From Pseudomonas sp. CAN1 (GTDB taxonomy: Bacteria; Pseudomonadota; Gammaproteobacteria; Pseudomonadales; Pseudomonadaceae), in the NCBI RefSeq assembly GCF_030462585.1, contig NZ_JASMRU010000036.1:1-46282 (forward strand): a stretch of 46,282 nucleotides of DNA. Reading direction: 5' to 3'. The notes under the pieces were generated by a model. The model worked only from the letters and a program-made list of their open reading frames with translations, did not search any database and had not been told where the DNA came from. Of this stretch, positions 24,587 through 32,827 are shown piece after piece. The position numbers and the translations under genes are program-made. Position 1 is the stretch's first letter. Every line of letters begins with the position of its first letter.

Positions 24587-25390
24587 ATGAGCGTTCCCGC
24601 ATTCGGCCTCGGCACCTTCCGCCTCAAGGGCCAGACTGTCATCGACTCCATCCGCACCGCACTGGAGCTGGGCTATCGCGCCGTCGACACCGCGCAGATC
24701 TACGGCAACGAAGCCGACGTCGGCGAAGCCATCGCCGGCAGCAAGGTCAAGCGTGACGAGCTGTACCTGACCACCAAGATCTGGACCGAGAACTACGCCG
24801 CCGACAAGCTGATCCCCAGCCTCAAGGACAGCCTGCACAAGCTGCGCACCGACCGCGTCGAGCTGACCCTGATCCACTGGCCGTCGCCCAAGGGCCAGGT
24901 GCCAGTCGCCGAGTTCATGGGCGCCCTGGCCGAAGCCAAGGCCCAGGGCCTGACCGGCGAGATCGGCGTCTCCAACTTCACCATCGCACTGATGCAGGAA
25001 GCCATCGCCGCCGTCGGCGCCGGCCAGATCGCCACCAACCAGGTCGAACTGCATCCCTACCTGCAGAACCGCAAGGTGGTGGATTTCGCCAAGAGCCAGG
25101 GCATCCACATCACCTCCTACATGACCCTGGGCTACGGCAAGGTGCTGAGCGACGAGGTGATCATCGAGATCGCCAGGCGCCACGGCGTCACCCCGGCGCA
25201 GGTCACCCTGGCCTGGGCCATGCAGCTGGGTTACTCGGTGATCCCGTCGTCGACCAAGCGCGAGAACCTCGAAGGCAACCTGCGCGCCGTCGACCTGCGT
25301 CTCTCCGACGCCGACATGGCCGCCATCGCCGCGCTGGAGCGCAACGAGCGCATCACCAGCCCGGAAAGCCTGGCCCCGACCTGGGATTGA
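24587..25390 (+). CDS. dkgB: Aldo/keto reductase, 2,5-diketo-D-gluconate reductase B type
   Basis: This 267-residue cytosolic NADPH-dependent reductase matches E. coli DkgB in length and layout. The catalytic tetrad is visible as Asp34 and Tyr39 (DTAQIYGNE), Lys64 (TTKIW) and His97 (LIHWPSP). The cofactor-binding end is [14 protein letters not shown]. DkgB-type enzymes reduce methylglyoxal, diketogluconate and other carbonyls. AAGGAG precedes the ATG. It sits between an MFS pump and an MDR oxidoreductase, which suggests a carbonyl-stress group, as inference. Confidence 0.9.
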   Translation: MSVPAFGLGTFRLKGQTVIDSIRTALELGYRAVDTAQIYGNEADVGEAIAGSKVKRDELYLTTKIWTENYAADKLIPSLKDSLHKLRTDRVELTLIHWPSPKGQVPVAEFMGALAEAKAQGLTGEIGVSNFTIALMQEAIAAVGAGQIATNQVELHPYLQNRKVVDFAKSQGIHITSYMTLGYGKVLSDEVIIEIARRHGVTPAQVTLAWAMQLGYSVIPSSTKRENLEGNLRAVDLRLSDADMAAIAALERNERITSPESLAPTWD

Positions 25391-25406
25391 TCCGCAACTG
25401 ATCGAC

Positions 25407-25426
25407 AGCCGCCCCTCGGGGCGGCT
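25407..25426 (+). terminator. Short hairpin between the dkgB and MDR genes
   Basis: AGCCGCCCC and GGGGCGGCT pair around a two-base loop, followed by only TTTG. It is probably a weak terminator or attenuator. Confidence 0.55.
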
Positions 25427-25448
25427 TTGCCGTTTCCAAGGAGTACCC

Positions 25449-26474
25449 ATGAGCGCGAACGACCATTCCCCCGCAAACGACTATGCAGCCTGGACCTGGA
25501 CGCCCGGCGCCGGCCTCGACGGTCTGGTCCTCGCCCACCTGCCGGTGCCCACGCCCGGTCCGGACGAGGTGCTGGTGGCCAATACCGCCATCGCGCTGAA
25601 TCCGGTGGACTGGAAGATGATCGACTGGGGCCGCGACGACTGGCAGCAGGGCCAGGTGCCCGGCGTGGATGGCGTCGGCATCGTCATCGCGGTGGGCAGC
25701 GAGGTGAACCTGCGCGCAGGCGCCCGCGTGGCCTATCACCAGGCGCTGACCCGTGGCGGCAGCTTCGCCGAATACACCCTGCTGCGCGCCCGCGCGGTCT
25801 ACCCGGTGCCGGACTCACTGGACGACGCCACCGCCGCCAGCCTGCCCTGCCCCGGCCTCACCGCCTGGCAGGCGCTGGACAAGCTGCCGGCCTGCACCAA
25901 CCGCGACGTGCTGGTAACCGGTGCCGGCGGTGCGGTCGGCTACCTGCTGGCGCAACTCGCCCTGCAGCGCGGACTGCGCGTCTGGGTGACGGCAGCGGCG
26001 CAACACCGCGAGCACCTGCTGCAACTGGGCATCGCCGGGGTCTTCGACTACCGCGACGGCCAGTGGTCCCAGCAACTGCGCGAAGCCCTCGGTCCGCGCC
26101 GCCTGCATGGCATCTTCGATACCGTCAGCGGCAACCACGCAGCCAGCCTCGCCCCGCTGCTGGGCTACAACGGCCACCTGGTGTGCGTCCAGGACCGCCA
26201 GGAAAGCGCGCCGCTGCCGGCCTTCAGCACCGCCATTTCGCTGCATGAGGTGGCGCTCAACAGCATCCATGCCCACGGCGAAACACTGGACTGGCAGGAG
26301 CTGCACCAGGCCGCCGCGCGCCTGATGCAGGGCGTTGCCGACGGCCAGTTGCAGGCGCCGGCAAAGCAGTTCTTCGACTTCGCCGAGCTGCCCACAGCGC
26401 TGCGCCGCTTGAAGTCCGGCGAAGGCCGCGGTAAATGGATCAGTCGCCTACCGGCGCCGATGGTCATCGCCTGA
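25449..26474 (+). CDS. Medium-chain dehydrogenase/reductase, quinone-oxidoreductase-like
   Basis: This 341-residue NAD(P)H-dependent oxidoreductase has an N-terminal GroES-like half with NPVDWKMIDW and VPGVDGVGIV. A Rossmann half follows with GAGGAVG (residues 158-164). The zinc-ligand pattern of true alcohol dehydrogenases is absent, so it belongs with the zinc-less quinone or enoyl reductases. AAGGAG lies six bases before the ATG. It follows dkgB by 58 bases with a weak hairpin between. Confidence 0.85.
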   Translation: MSANDHSPANDYAAWTWTPGAGLDGLVLAHLPVPTPGPDEVLVANTAIALNPVDWKMIDWGRDDWQQGQVPGVDGVGIVIAVGSEVNLRAGARVAYHQALTRGGSFAEYTLLRARAVYPVPDSLDDATAASLPCPGLTAWQALDKLPACTNRDVLVTGAGGAVGYLLAQLALQRGLRVWVTAAAQHREHLLQLGIAGVFDYRDGQWSQQLREALGPRRLHGIFDTVSGNHAASLAPLLGYNGHLVCVQDRQESAPLPAFSTAISLHEVALNSIHAHGETLDWQELHQAAARLMQGVADGQLQAPAKQFFDFAELPTALRRLKSGEGRGKWISRLPAPMVIA

Positions 26475-26502
26475 CCGACCCGTGCGCGGGATGGCGTATG
26501 TG

Positions 26503-26596
26503 CGTAGGAGCGGACTCTGTCCGCGATGGGCCTGCCTCGTGCCATGCCTGACTGGAGCGGCGATGAAACGATCGCGGACGAAGTCCGCTCCTACGC
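26503..26596. repeat. REP inverted pair (REPIN)
   Basis: GTAGGAGCGGACTCTGTCCG (from 26503) faces GATCGCGGACGAAGTCCGCT (from about 26571). This places a REPIN between the MDR and SDR genes. Confidence 0.85.
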
Positions 26597-26638
26597 TTGC
26601 CGGAAGTACCGGCGCTTAACACCGAACAGGAGAACACC

Positions 26639-27421
26639 ATGGATCTGGGCATCAAGGGCCGCTGGGCCGTCGTCTGCGCCGCCAGCAAGGGCCTCGGCAA
26701 GGGCTGCGCCCTGGCGCTGGCCCGCGAAGGCGTGAACCTGGCGATCAACGCCCGCGACGTCGACACCCTCGCCGCCACCGCCGCCGAGCTGCGCCAGCTG
26801 GGCGTGGAAGTGCGCGAAGTGGCCGGCGACATCAGCCAGCCGGACGTGCGTGCCGCACTGCTGGCCGCCTGCCCGCAGGTGGACATCCTGGTCAACAACG
26901 CCGGTGGCCCGCCGCCCGGTGATTTCCGCGACTGGGAACGGGAGGACTGGCTGCGCGCCCTGGAGCTGAACATGCTCACGCCCATCGAGCTGATCAAGGC
27001 GACCATCGACGGCATGGCCGAGCGCGGCTTCGGGCGCATCATCAACATCACCTCCGGTTCGGTGAAGGCGCCGATTGCCACCCTCGGCCTGTCCAACGGC
27101 GCGCGCAGCGGGCTGACCGGCTTCGTTGCCGGCGTAGCCCGCCAGCCCCAGGTGGCCGGCAACAACGTGACCATCAACGGCCTGCTGCCCGGCTCCTTCG
27201 ACACCGATCGCCTGCGCAGCGGCTACCACCGCTCGGCGACGCTGAGCGGGCGTGACGAAGGCGAACTGGTGGAGGCCGGCAGACAGGAAATCCCTGCCGG
27301 GCGCTTCGGCAGCGCCGAGGAATTCGGTGCGTTCTGCGCCTTCCTGTGCAGCGCCCACGCCGGCTACCTGACCGGGCAGAACCTGCTGCTCGATGGCGGC
27401 GCCTATCCGGGGACGTACTGA
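26639..27421 (+). CDS. Short-chain dehydrogenase/reductase with a non-canonical active site
   Basis: This 260-residue Rossmann protein has the SDR cofactor motif CAASKGLGKG (residues 13-22), the NNAG motif (86-89) and the strand GRIINITSGS with Ser139. Where classical SDRs have Tyr-x-x-x-Lys, this protein reads LSNGAR, placing Ser152 and Arg156 at those positions. The C-terminal LTGQNLLLDGGAYPG is typical. Either it uses other residues, or it binds cofactor without normal reduction chemistry. Homologues with LSNGAR-type motifs are often annotated as 3-oxoacyl-ACP reductase-like, which should be treated with caution. GGAG precedes the ATG. Confidence 0.88.
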   Translation: MDLGIKGRWAVVCAASKGLGKGCALALAREGVNLAINARDVDTLAATAAELRQLGVEVREVAGDISQPDVRAALLAACPQVDILVNNAGGPPPGDFRDWEREDWLRALELNMLTPIELIKATIDGMAERGFGRIINITSGSVKAPIATLGLSNGARSGLTGFVAGVARQPQVAGNNVTINGLLPGSFDTDRLRSGYHRSATLSGRDEGELVEAGRQEIPAGRFGSAEEFGAFCAFLCSAHAGYLTGQNLLLDGGAYPGTY

Positions 27422-27438
27422 CCGTTACTGCCATCCCC

Positions 27439-27602
27439 GTAGGAGCGGACTCTGTCCGCGATGGTTGGGCCGCGCCTGGTGGTCGATCGGAGCTGCGGTG
27501 AATCGATCGCGGACAAAGTCCGCTCCTACCCAGCCCGAAACGCCAGAGCTGTGCTGTAGGAGCGCCCCATGGGCGTGATCGCGGACATAGCTCGCTCCTA
27601 CA
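27439..27602. repeat. REP cluster between the SDR and LysR genes
   Basis: One inverted REP pair (about 27439-27463 with 27505-27529, GTAGGAGCGGACTCTGTCCG type) is followed by a compact element GTAGGAGCGCCCCATGGGCG facing ATCGCGGACATAGCTCGCTC (27556-27602). Confidence 0.8.
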
Positions 27603-27654
27603 ATCACCGCCCCTGGCTCTACAATCCCCCCGTCGCTCCCGAACAGGCCCACCA

Positions 27655-28560
27655 ATGAAAGCCCACTCCGACGAACTCAAGACCTTCGCCACGGTGATCG
27701 ACTGCGGCTCCATCACCGCCGCCGCCGAACAGCTGGGGCTGACGCCCTCGGCGGTCAGCCGGGCCTTGTCGAAGCTGGAGGAAAAGCTCGGCACCACCCT
27801 GCTCAACCGCACCACGCGGCGGATGAAGCTGACCGAGGAAGGCGAGTTCTTCCTGGAAAACGCCCGCCACATCCTCGAACAGATGGACGCCCTGGAAGAG
27901 CGCCTGGCCCTGCGTCAGCAATCCCCGGCCGGACGCCTGCGGATCAACGCCGCCTCGCCGTTCATGCTGCACGCCGTGGTGCCGCATATCGGCGCCTTCC
28001 GCGAGCGTTACCCGGATATCGAACTGCAGCTCAATACCAACGACCTGAACATCGACCTGCTGGAACAGAGTACCGACATTGCCATCCGCATCGGCCATCT
28101 CGCCGACTCCAGCCTGCACGCCCGGCCCCTGGGCAGCAGCCGCCTGAACCTGCTGGCCGCGCCCGAGTATCTGCAACGCCACGGCACCCCGGCCAACCTG
28201 GAAGAACTGCTCGGCCACTCGCTGCTCGGCTTCACCCAGCCCGAGGCGCTGAACGTCTGGCCGATCCGCCATGCCGGCGGCGACACCCTCACGGTCAACC
28301 CGTCGCTGTCTGCCTCCAGCGGCGAAACCCTGCGCCAGCTGGCCATCAGCGCCCAGGGCATCGCCTGCCTCGCCAGTTTCATGACCTGCGACGACATCCG
28401 CGCCGGGCGCCTGGTGCGCGTGCTGCCGGAGCTGACCAGCGAGCGCCGCCAGCCGATCCACGCGGTGTACTACCGCAACTCGCAGCTGGCCCTGCGCATC
28501 CAGTGCTTCCTCGACTTCATCCAGGAGCGCCTGGCGCAGTCGCTGCACGCCACAGGCTGA
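27655..28560 (+). CDS. LysR-family transcriptional regulator
   Basis: This 301-residue protein has a winged helix (HSDELKTFATVIDCGSITAA, then SAVSRALSKLEEKLGTTLLN with RTTRRMKLTEEG) and an effector domain starting near residue 90 (GRLRINAASPFMLHAVVPHI). It resembles the DsdC/YafC-like LysR subgroup. It is unusual in being on the same strand as the efflux operon that follows 103 bases later, not divergent from it, but it is still the best candidate regulator for it. Confidence 0.9.
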   Translation: MKAHSDELKTFATVIDCGSITAAAEQLGLTPSAVSRALSKLEEKLGTTLLNRTTRRMKLTEEGEFFLENARHILEQMDALEERLALRQQSPAGRLRINAASPFMLHAVVPHIGAFRERYPDIELQLNTNDLNIDLLEQSTDIAIRIGHLADSSLHARPLGSSRLNLLAAPEYLQRHGTPANLEELLGHSLLGFTQPEALNVWPIRHAGGDTLTVNPSLSASSGETLRQLAISAQGIACLASFMTCDDIRAGRLVRVLPELTSERRQPIHAVYYRNSQLALRIQCFLDFIQERLAQSLHATG

Positions 28561-28663
28561 AGGAAAATTCCCGCAAAGCCGCCGAACCTCGACCACACTG
28601 ATCAGGGTTCGCCGGCACCGTGCTGCAACGCCGTGCCGCCCCGCCAAGACCAGAGGGCCTGGC

Positions 28664-30829
28664 ATGTCCCCCATGCTGCTGTACCTGCGCGCCATCATCC
28701 ACCCTGGCCGCGACACCCTGCTGTTCGCCCTGCGCACCGTGATCGCAGGGCTGCTGACGCTGTACCTGGCATTCCTGCTCGACCTCGACCAGCCCAAGTG
28801 GGCGACCATGACGGTGGTGATCATCAGCACCCCGCTGGCCGGCATGACCCTGCAGAAGAGCTTCGCCCAGGTGATCGGCACCACCATCGGCGCCATGGTC
28901 GCGGTGGCGATCATGGCTTTGTTCCCCCAGGCGCCGCTGCCCTTCATCGTCACCCTGGCGCTGTGGCTGGCGATCTGCACCGCCGGCGGCACGCTGATGC
29001 GCTTCACCTATTCCCACGCCTTCGTCCTCAGCGGCTTCACCGCGGTGATAGTTGCGCTGCTGGCCCAGCCGGCGCCCGAGTCCACCTACACCCTGGCCAT
29101 CACCCGCGTTACCGAAACCCTGCTCGGCGTGGCCTGCGTGACCCTGGTCAGCCTGTTCTTCGCCCGCCCGCAGAGCGTCGCGCGCGGCTACTTCGCCAAG
29201 GTCGACCAACTGATCCGGTTGATCGCCGTACACGCCGCCGCGGTGATCCGTGGCGAGGAACTCGAAGAAGACTTCCAGCAACGGCAGAAACAGCTGCTGG
29301 GCGAGATCGCCGCCCTGGAGATGCTGCGCCGCCACCTGTATTTCGATGCCCCGCGCCTGCGCGGCGCCGATGAACTGGTGCAGCAACTGGCCAACCAGCT
29401 GGTGCTGATGACCTCGCGGCTGGCCATCCTGCGGCGCCAGCGCAAGCTGATCGAGGCGCGCCTGAGCGGCCCGCTGCCGGAATCCGTGCGGCGCCTGCGC
29501 GAGGACGAACTGGCCTGCCTCGCCGAGTTGGCCGAGTTCGGCCGCGACCTGCCCACCGCCACCCGCAAGCGCATCACCCAGCTGCGCCAGCGCTTCGACG
29601 CCGCCGCGCGGCAGACGGAGGAGCTGGCCGACGGCCTGCCCACCTCGCTGCGCTCCCTGGCCTGGGCGCTGCGCTTCGAGCAGGCGCGGCTGATGCAGCA
29701 GTTGGACGAGATGATCGAACTGAGCGAAGCGATCCAGGAAGGCCGCCCCGGCAGTAGCTCCTATCCGCAGAGCCAGGCCCACGCGCTGCACCTGGACTTC
29801 CACCTCGCCGCGATGAACGCTACCCGCGCCTTCGTCGCACTGTGCTGCGCTGGCTGGATCTGGGTCGAAACCGCCTGGGACGGCGCCCGCGCCGGGATGA
29901 TCCTGATCGGCATCCTCTGCTCCCTGCTGGCCACCTTCCCGCGCCCGCTGATGGCGAGCCTGGCGTACATGCGCGGGCTGGCCATGGCGCTGGTGGCGGC
30001 GGCGCTGCTGCAATTCCTCTTGCTGCCCAGCATCGGCGATTTCGAGATGCTCGCGCTGTTTCTCACGCCGCTGCTGTACGTGATCGCGGTGGGATTGGCC
30101 AATCCGCAGACCGCCGGGATCGGCATCGGCCTGGGACTGTCGACCTTCCTGCTGGTCGGCCCGCAGAACCAGGGCGCGTGGATCAACACCTCGCTGCAAT
30201 GGTTCGAATTCGCCGGCGGTTACGTCAGCGCCGGGGTGCTGGCGTTGCTGGTGTACGCCTGGGTGTTCCCCTTCGACGCCGATGCGCGCCTGCGCCGGCA
30301 ATCGCGGCGGACCCGCGCGGAAGTGCGCTCGGTGCTGCTTTCCAAGCCCAGCGAGGCGCGCCGCTTCCTGTTCGAAAGCCGCATGGTGGATCGCCTGGCG
30401 ATCATGCTCGGGCTGCTGCCGGCGGCGCGTGACAGCGAGTCCGCCGAGCGCTTCCAGTGCAGCCTGGCAAGCATGACCCTGGGCGTGGTGCTGCATCAGC
30501 TGCGCCGCGAGAGCCTCAATGCCAGAGGACTGCCCGAAACCCTGCGCGAACGTCTGTCGTTGGTACTCGACGAGCTGGCCGCCTGCCTCGACCAGCCGCC
30601 CGCCGCGCCGCTGCACCGAGTGCTGCCCGCCCTGCGTGAACTGGGCAGCGAACTGGATGAGTTGCAGGGCCACGGCAGCTATCCCAGCGGCGATGCCATG
30701 CGCCCGGTGTTCGTCAGCGGCGTGGCGCTGCTGGTGGCCGCCGACCTGCTGGAACGCTTCCGCGACCTCTACGGCGAAGCCCTGGACCTGCACGACGATC
30801 AAGGGGAACAGCCGCTGCATGCCCGTTGA
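28664..30829 (+). CDS. FUSC-family inner-membrane protein (AaeB-like aromatic acid exporter)
   Basis: This 721-residue protein has the duplicated FUSC layout. A hydrophobic block (about residues 20-170, beginning TLLFALRTVIAGLLTLYLAF) is followed by a long soluble helical region (about 175-375). A second hydrophobic block (about 380-540) precedes a cytoplasmic tail. AaeB-type proteins export aromatic carboxylic acids such as hydroxybenzoate together with a HlyD-type adaptor. The stop overlaps the start of the DUF1656 gene by 11 bases, so the three genes form one operon. Confidence 0.9.
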   Translation: MSPMLLYLRAIIHPGRDTLLFALRTVIAGLLTLYLAFLLDLDQPKWATMTVVIISTPLAGMTLQKSFAQVIGTTIGAMVAVAIMALFPQAPLPFIVTLALWLAICTAGGTLMRFTYSHAFVLSGFTAVIVALLAQPAPESTYTLAITRVTETLLGVACVTLVSLFFARPQSVARGYFAKVDQLIRLIAVHAAAVIRGEELEEDFQQRQKQLLGEIAALEMLRRHLYFDAPRLRGADELVQQLANQLVLMTSRLAILRRQRKLIEARLSGPLPESVRRLREDELACLAELAEFGRDLPTATRKRITQLRQRFDAAARQTEELADGLPTSLRSLAWALRFEQARLMQQLDEMIELSEAIQEGRPGSSSYPQSQAHALHLDFHLAAMNATRAFVALCCAGWIWVETAWDGARAGMILIGILCSLLATFPRPLMASLAYMRGLAMALVAAALLQFLLLPSIGDFEMLALFLTPLLYVIAVGLANPQTAGIGIGLGLSTFLLVGPQNQGAWINTSLQWFEFAGGYVSAGVLALLVYAWVFPFDADARLRRQSRRTRAEVRSVLLSKPSEARRFLFESRMVDRLAIMLGLLPAARDSESAERFQCSLASMTLGVVLHQLRRESLNARGLPETLRERLSLVLDELAACLDQPPAAPLHRVLPALRELGSELDELQGHGSYPSGDAMRPVFVSGVALLVAADLLERFRDLYGEALDLHDDQGEQPLHAR

Positions 30830-31025
30830 TATCGAACTGGGCGGGGTCTACCTGCCGCCCCTGGCCCAGGCCCTGCTGCTGGCCCTGCCGATATTCCTGC
30901 TGCTGGACTGGAGCCTGCGCCGTCTCGGCGTGCTGCGCCTGGTCTGGCACGAGGCGCTGTTCGAAGGCGCCCTCTACGCCTGCATCTGCGCCGGCCTGAT
31001 CCTGCTCATGGGAGCCCTGCACTGA
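30819..31025 (+). CDS. DUF1656 small membrane protein (AaeX-like)
   Basis: This 68-residue protein has two hydrophobic helices (about residues 15-32 and 48-66) and the conserved opening DIELGGVYLPPLAQALLLAL, matching DUF1656/AaeX. AaeX is the small partner of the AaeAB efflux pump and its exact role is unknown. AAGGGGA lies about 10 bases before the ATG. The start overlaps the FUSC gene and the stop directly abuts the adaptor gene. Confidence 0.9.
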   Translation: MPVDIELGGVYLPPLAQALLLALPIFLLLDWSLRRLGVLRLVWHEALFEGALYACICAGLILLMGALH

Positions 31026-31988
31026 ATGACCGCCCTGCGCAAAGCCCTGCCGCCGCTGATCACTCTGGCGGTGGTGGCGCTCGCCCTGATCCTCGGCTAC
31101 TTCGCCTGGACCTATTACACCCGCGCGCCCTGGACCCGCGATGCGCGAGTGCGCGCCGACGTGGTGACGGTCTCGGCCGATGTCACCGGGCGCATCGTCG
31201 AACTGCGGGTGAAGGACAACCAGCACGTCAACAAGGGCGAGCTGCTGCTGACCATCGACCCGGCACGCTATGAGCTGGCGGTACTGCGTGCCGACCGCGC
31301 GGTGGAAGTCGCCCGCGCCGCCCTCGGCCAGTCCCAGGCTGCCATTGCCGCCAACCAGGCGTTGTTGCAGCAGCGCCACAGCGAAGAAGTCCGCCGCCGC
31401 GCGCTGAAGGCGCGCTCGGCGATCTCCAACGAGGAATGGGAGAAGGCCCAGACCGACGTCACCGTGGCTGAGGCTCAGCTGCTGCGCGAGCAGGCCAACC
31501 TGGGCCTGGCACAAGCCAACGTCTCACTGGCCGAAGCCGCGCAGAAACAGGCGCGCCTGGACCTGGAGCGCACCCAGGTGATCGCGCCGGTGAACGGCTA
31601 CGTCACCAACCTGCTGACCCGCGCCGGCGACTACGCCACCGCCGGGCATTCGCTGGTGGCGCTGGTGGACAGCGACTCCTTCTACGTCGGCGGCTACTTC
31701 GAGGAAACCAAGCTGCCGCGCATCCACGAAGGCGACGCGGTGAAGGTCCAACTGATGAGCGGTGAGCGCTTCGATGGCCGCGTCGAGAGCATCGCCTTCG
31801 CCATCACCGACCGCGAGAACGCCCCCGGCGCGCGCCTGCTGGCCAACATCAACCCGAGCTACACCTGGGTGAAGCTGGCCCAGCGCATTCCCGTGCGCAT
31901 CGGCATCGATCCCAACTACAAGGAACGCGCCCGACTGCGTGCCGGAACTACTGCCACGGTCAGCGTGATCGATAGCACAGAGGACTAA
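31026..31988 (+). CDS. HlyD-family membrane fusion protein (AaeA-like)
   Basis: This 320-residue periplasmic adaptor has one N-terminal membrane helix (about residues 11-30). A lipoyl half (VSADVTGRIVELRVKDNQHV), a coiled coil rich in Ala, Glu and Gln (about 85-180) and the second half (LDLERTQVIAPVNGYVTNLL) follow. The length fits AaeA (about 310). It starts immediately after the DUF1656 stop. With the FUSC protein it would pump aromatic acids out, probably with a TolC-like channel encoded elsewhere. Confidence 0.9.
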   Translation: MTALRKALPPLITLAVVALALILGYFAWTYYTRAPWTRDARVRADVVTVSADVTGRIVELRVKDNQHVNKGELLLTIDPARYELAVLRADRAVEVARAALGQSQAAIAANQALLQQRHSEEVRRRALKARSAISNEEWEKAQTDVTVAEAQLLREQANLGLAQANVSLAEAAQKQARLDLERTQVIAPVNGYVTNLLTRAGDYATAGHSLVALVDSDSFYVGGYFEETKLPRIHEGDAVKVQLMSGERFDGRVESIAFAITDRENAPGARLLANINPSYTWVKLAQRIPVRIGIDPNYKERARLRAGTTATVSVIDSTED

Positions 31989-32072
31989 GGCAAGACCTTA
32001 CAAGGGATTTCGAGTGTGGAACTTTCGTCTTCGCTCAGTCATCAATTCAACTTATGACTGTCACCGGACCGA

Positions 32073-32765
32073 GTGCAGCATTCCCTGAATTCCCAGCCTC
32101 GTGTGTTCCGCGTCCTACGCGAACACGCAAATTCGAGAGCCCTGATCTTGCCCCGATTCCGCTTACTCACTGCCGGCCTGCTGACCTGCACCGCGCTTGC
32201 CCTCATCGCCTGGCGCGGCCTGCCCTCCCCGCAGGCCGAACCGCCCAGCAGCGGCCTCTTCGCGCAGAAGTGGGCCCGAGGCGGCGTCATCCTGCTGGTA
32301 CGCCACATGGAGCGCTGCGACCGCTCCGAGGCGCCCTGCCTGGGCGACACCGAAGGCATTACCGCCCGCGCCGGCCAGTTGGCTACCCAGCTGGGCAGCA
32401 CCATCACCCGCCTCGGCCTGGCCGCCACCGACATCTACAGCAGCCCGTCGCTGCGCACGGCGCAGACCGCCGACCTGATGTTCGGCAAGCCGATAGTGCG
32501 CCAGGACTGGCTGTTGGCCTGCAGCGACGATGACTTCGCCGAACAGATCCTCAGCCACAAGGCCGCCGACCGCAACATGGTGCTGGTCACCCACAGCGAG
32601 TGCTTCGACCGCCTGCGCGAGAACCTCAAGGCCAGCGACGCCGACACCCCCGAATACGGCAGCACGCTGGTGCTGTACGACCGCCGCGATCCCCAGCTGA
32701 ACATTGCCGGCAAGGTCGAGACCGATGAGTGGCTGGAGCTGCTGGACAACCCCAACGCCAGCTGA
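32073..32765 (+). CDS. Histidine phosphatase family protein (Ais/PmrG-like)
   Basis: This is a phosphatase of the branch-2-like histidine phosphatase family. The first catalytic motif is LLVRHMERC (His78, Arg77, Glu80) and the second catalytic His is probably 174 (LVTHSECFD). SSPSLRTAQT (Arg128) supplies the other phosphate pocket residue. A membrane anchor or signal helix LLTAGLLTCTALALIAW lies at about residues 31-47, so the enzyme is probably periplasmic. It resembles the LPS heptose-phosphate phosphatases Ais/PmrG. The start is uncertain: ATG 32073 or a later TTG near 32148 would both keep the anchor. Confidence 0.82.
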   Translation: MQHSLNSQPRVFRVLREHANSRALILPRFRLLTAGLLTCTALALIAWRGLPSPQAEPPSSGLFAQKWARGGVILLVRHMERCDRSEAPCLGDTEGITARAGQLATQLGSTITRLGLAATDIYSSPSLRTAQTADLMFGKPIVRQDWLLACSDDDFAEQILSHKAADRNMVLVTHSECFDRLRENLKASDADTPEYGSTLVLYDRRDPQLNIAGKVETDEWLELLDNPNAS

Positions 32766-32827
32766 GGACGCTGCCCGAAAGGCGCATTCTGTGCCATCTT
32801 CTTGCGATCGTTCCAAGGAGAGGCTCG

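Noticed and set aside
28517..30820. Minus-strand open frame of 767 aa opposite the FUSC gene
   Set aside because: Pure shadow of the AaeB-like gene, with no domain, no promoter and skewed composition.
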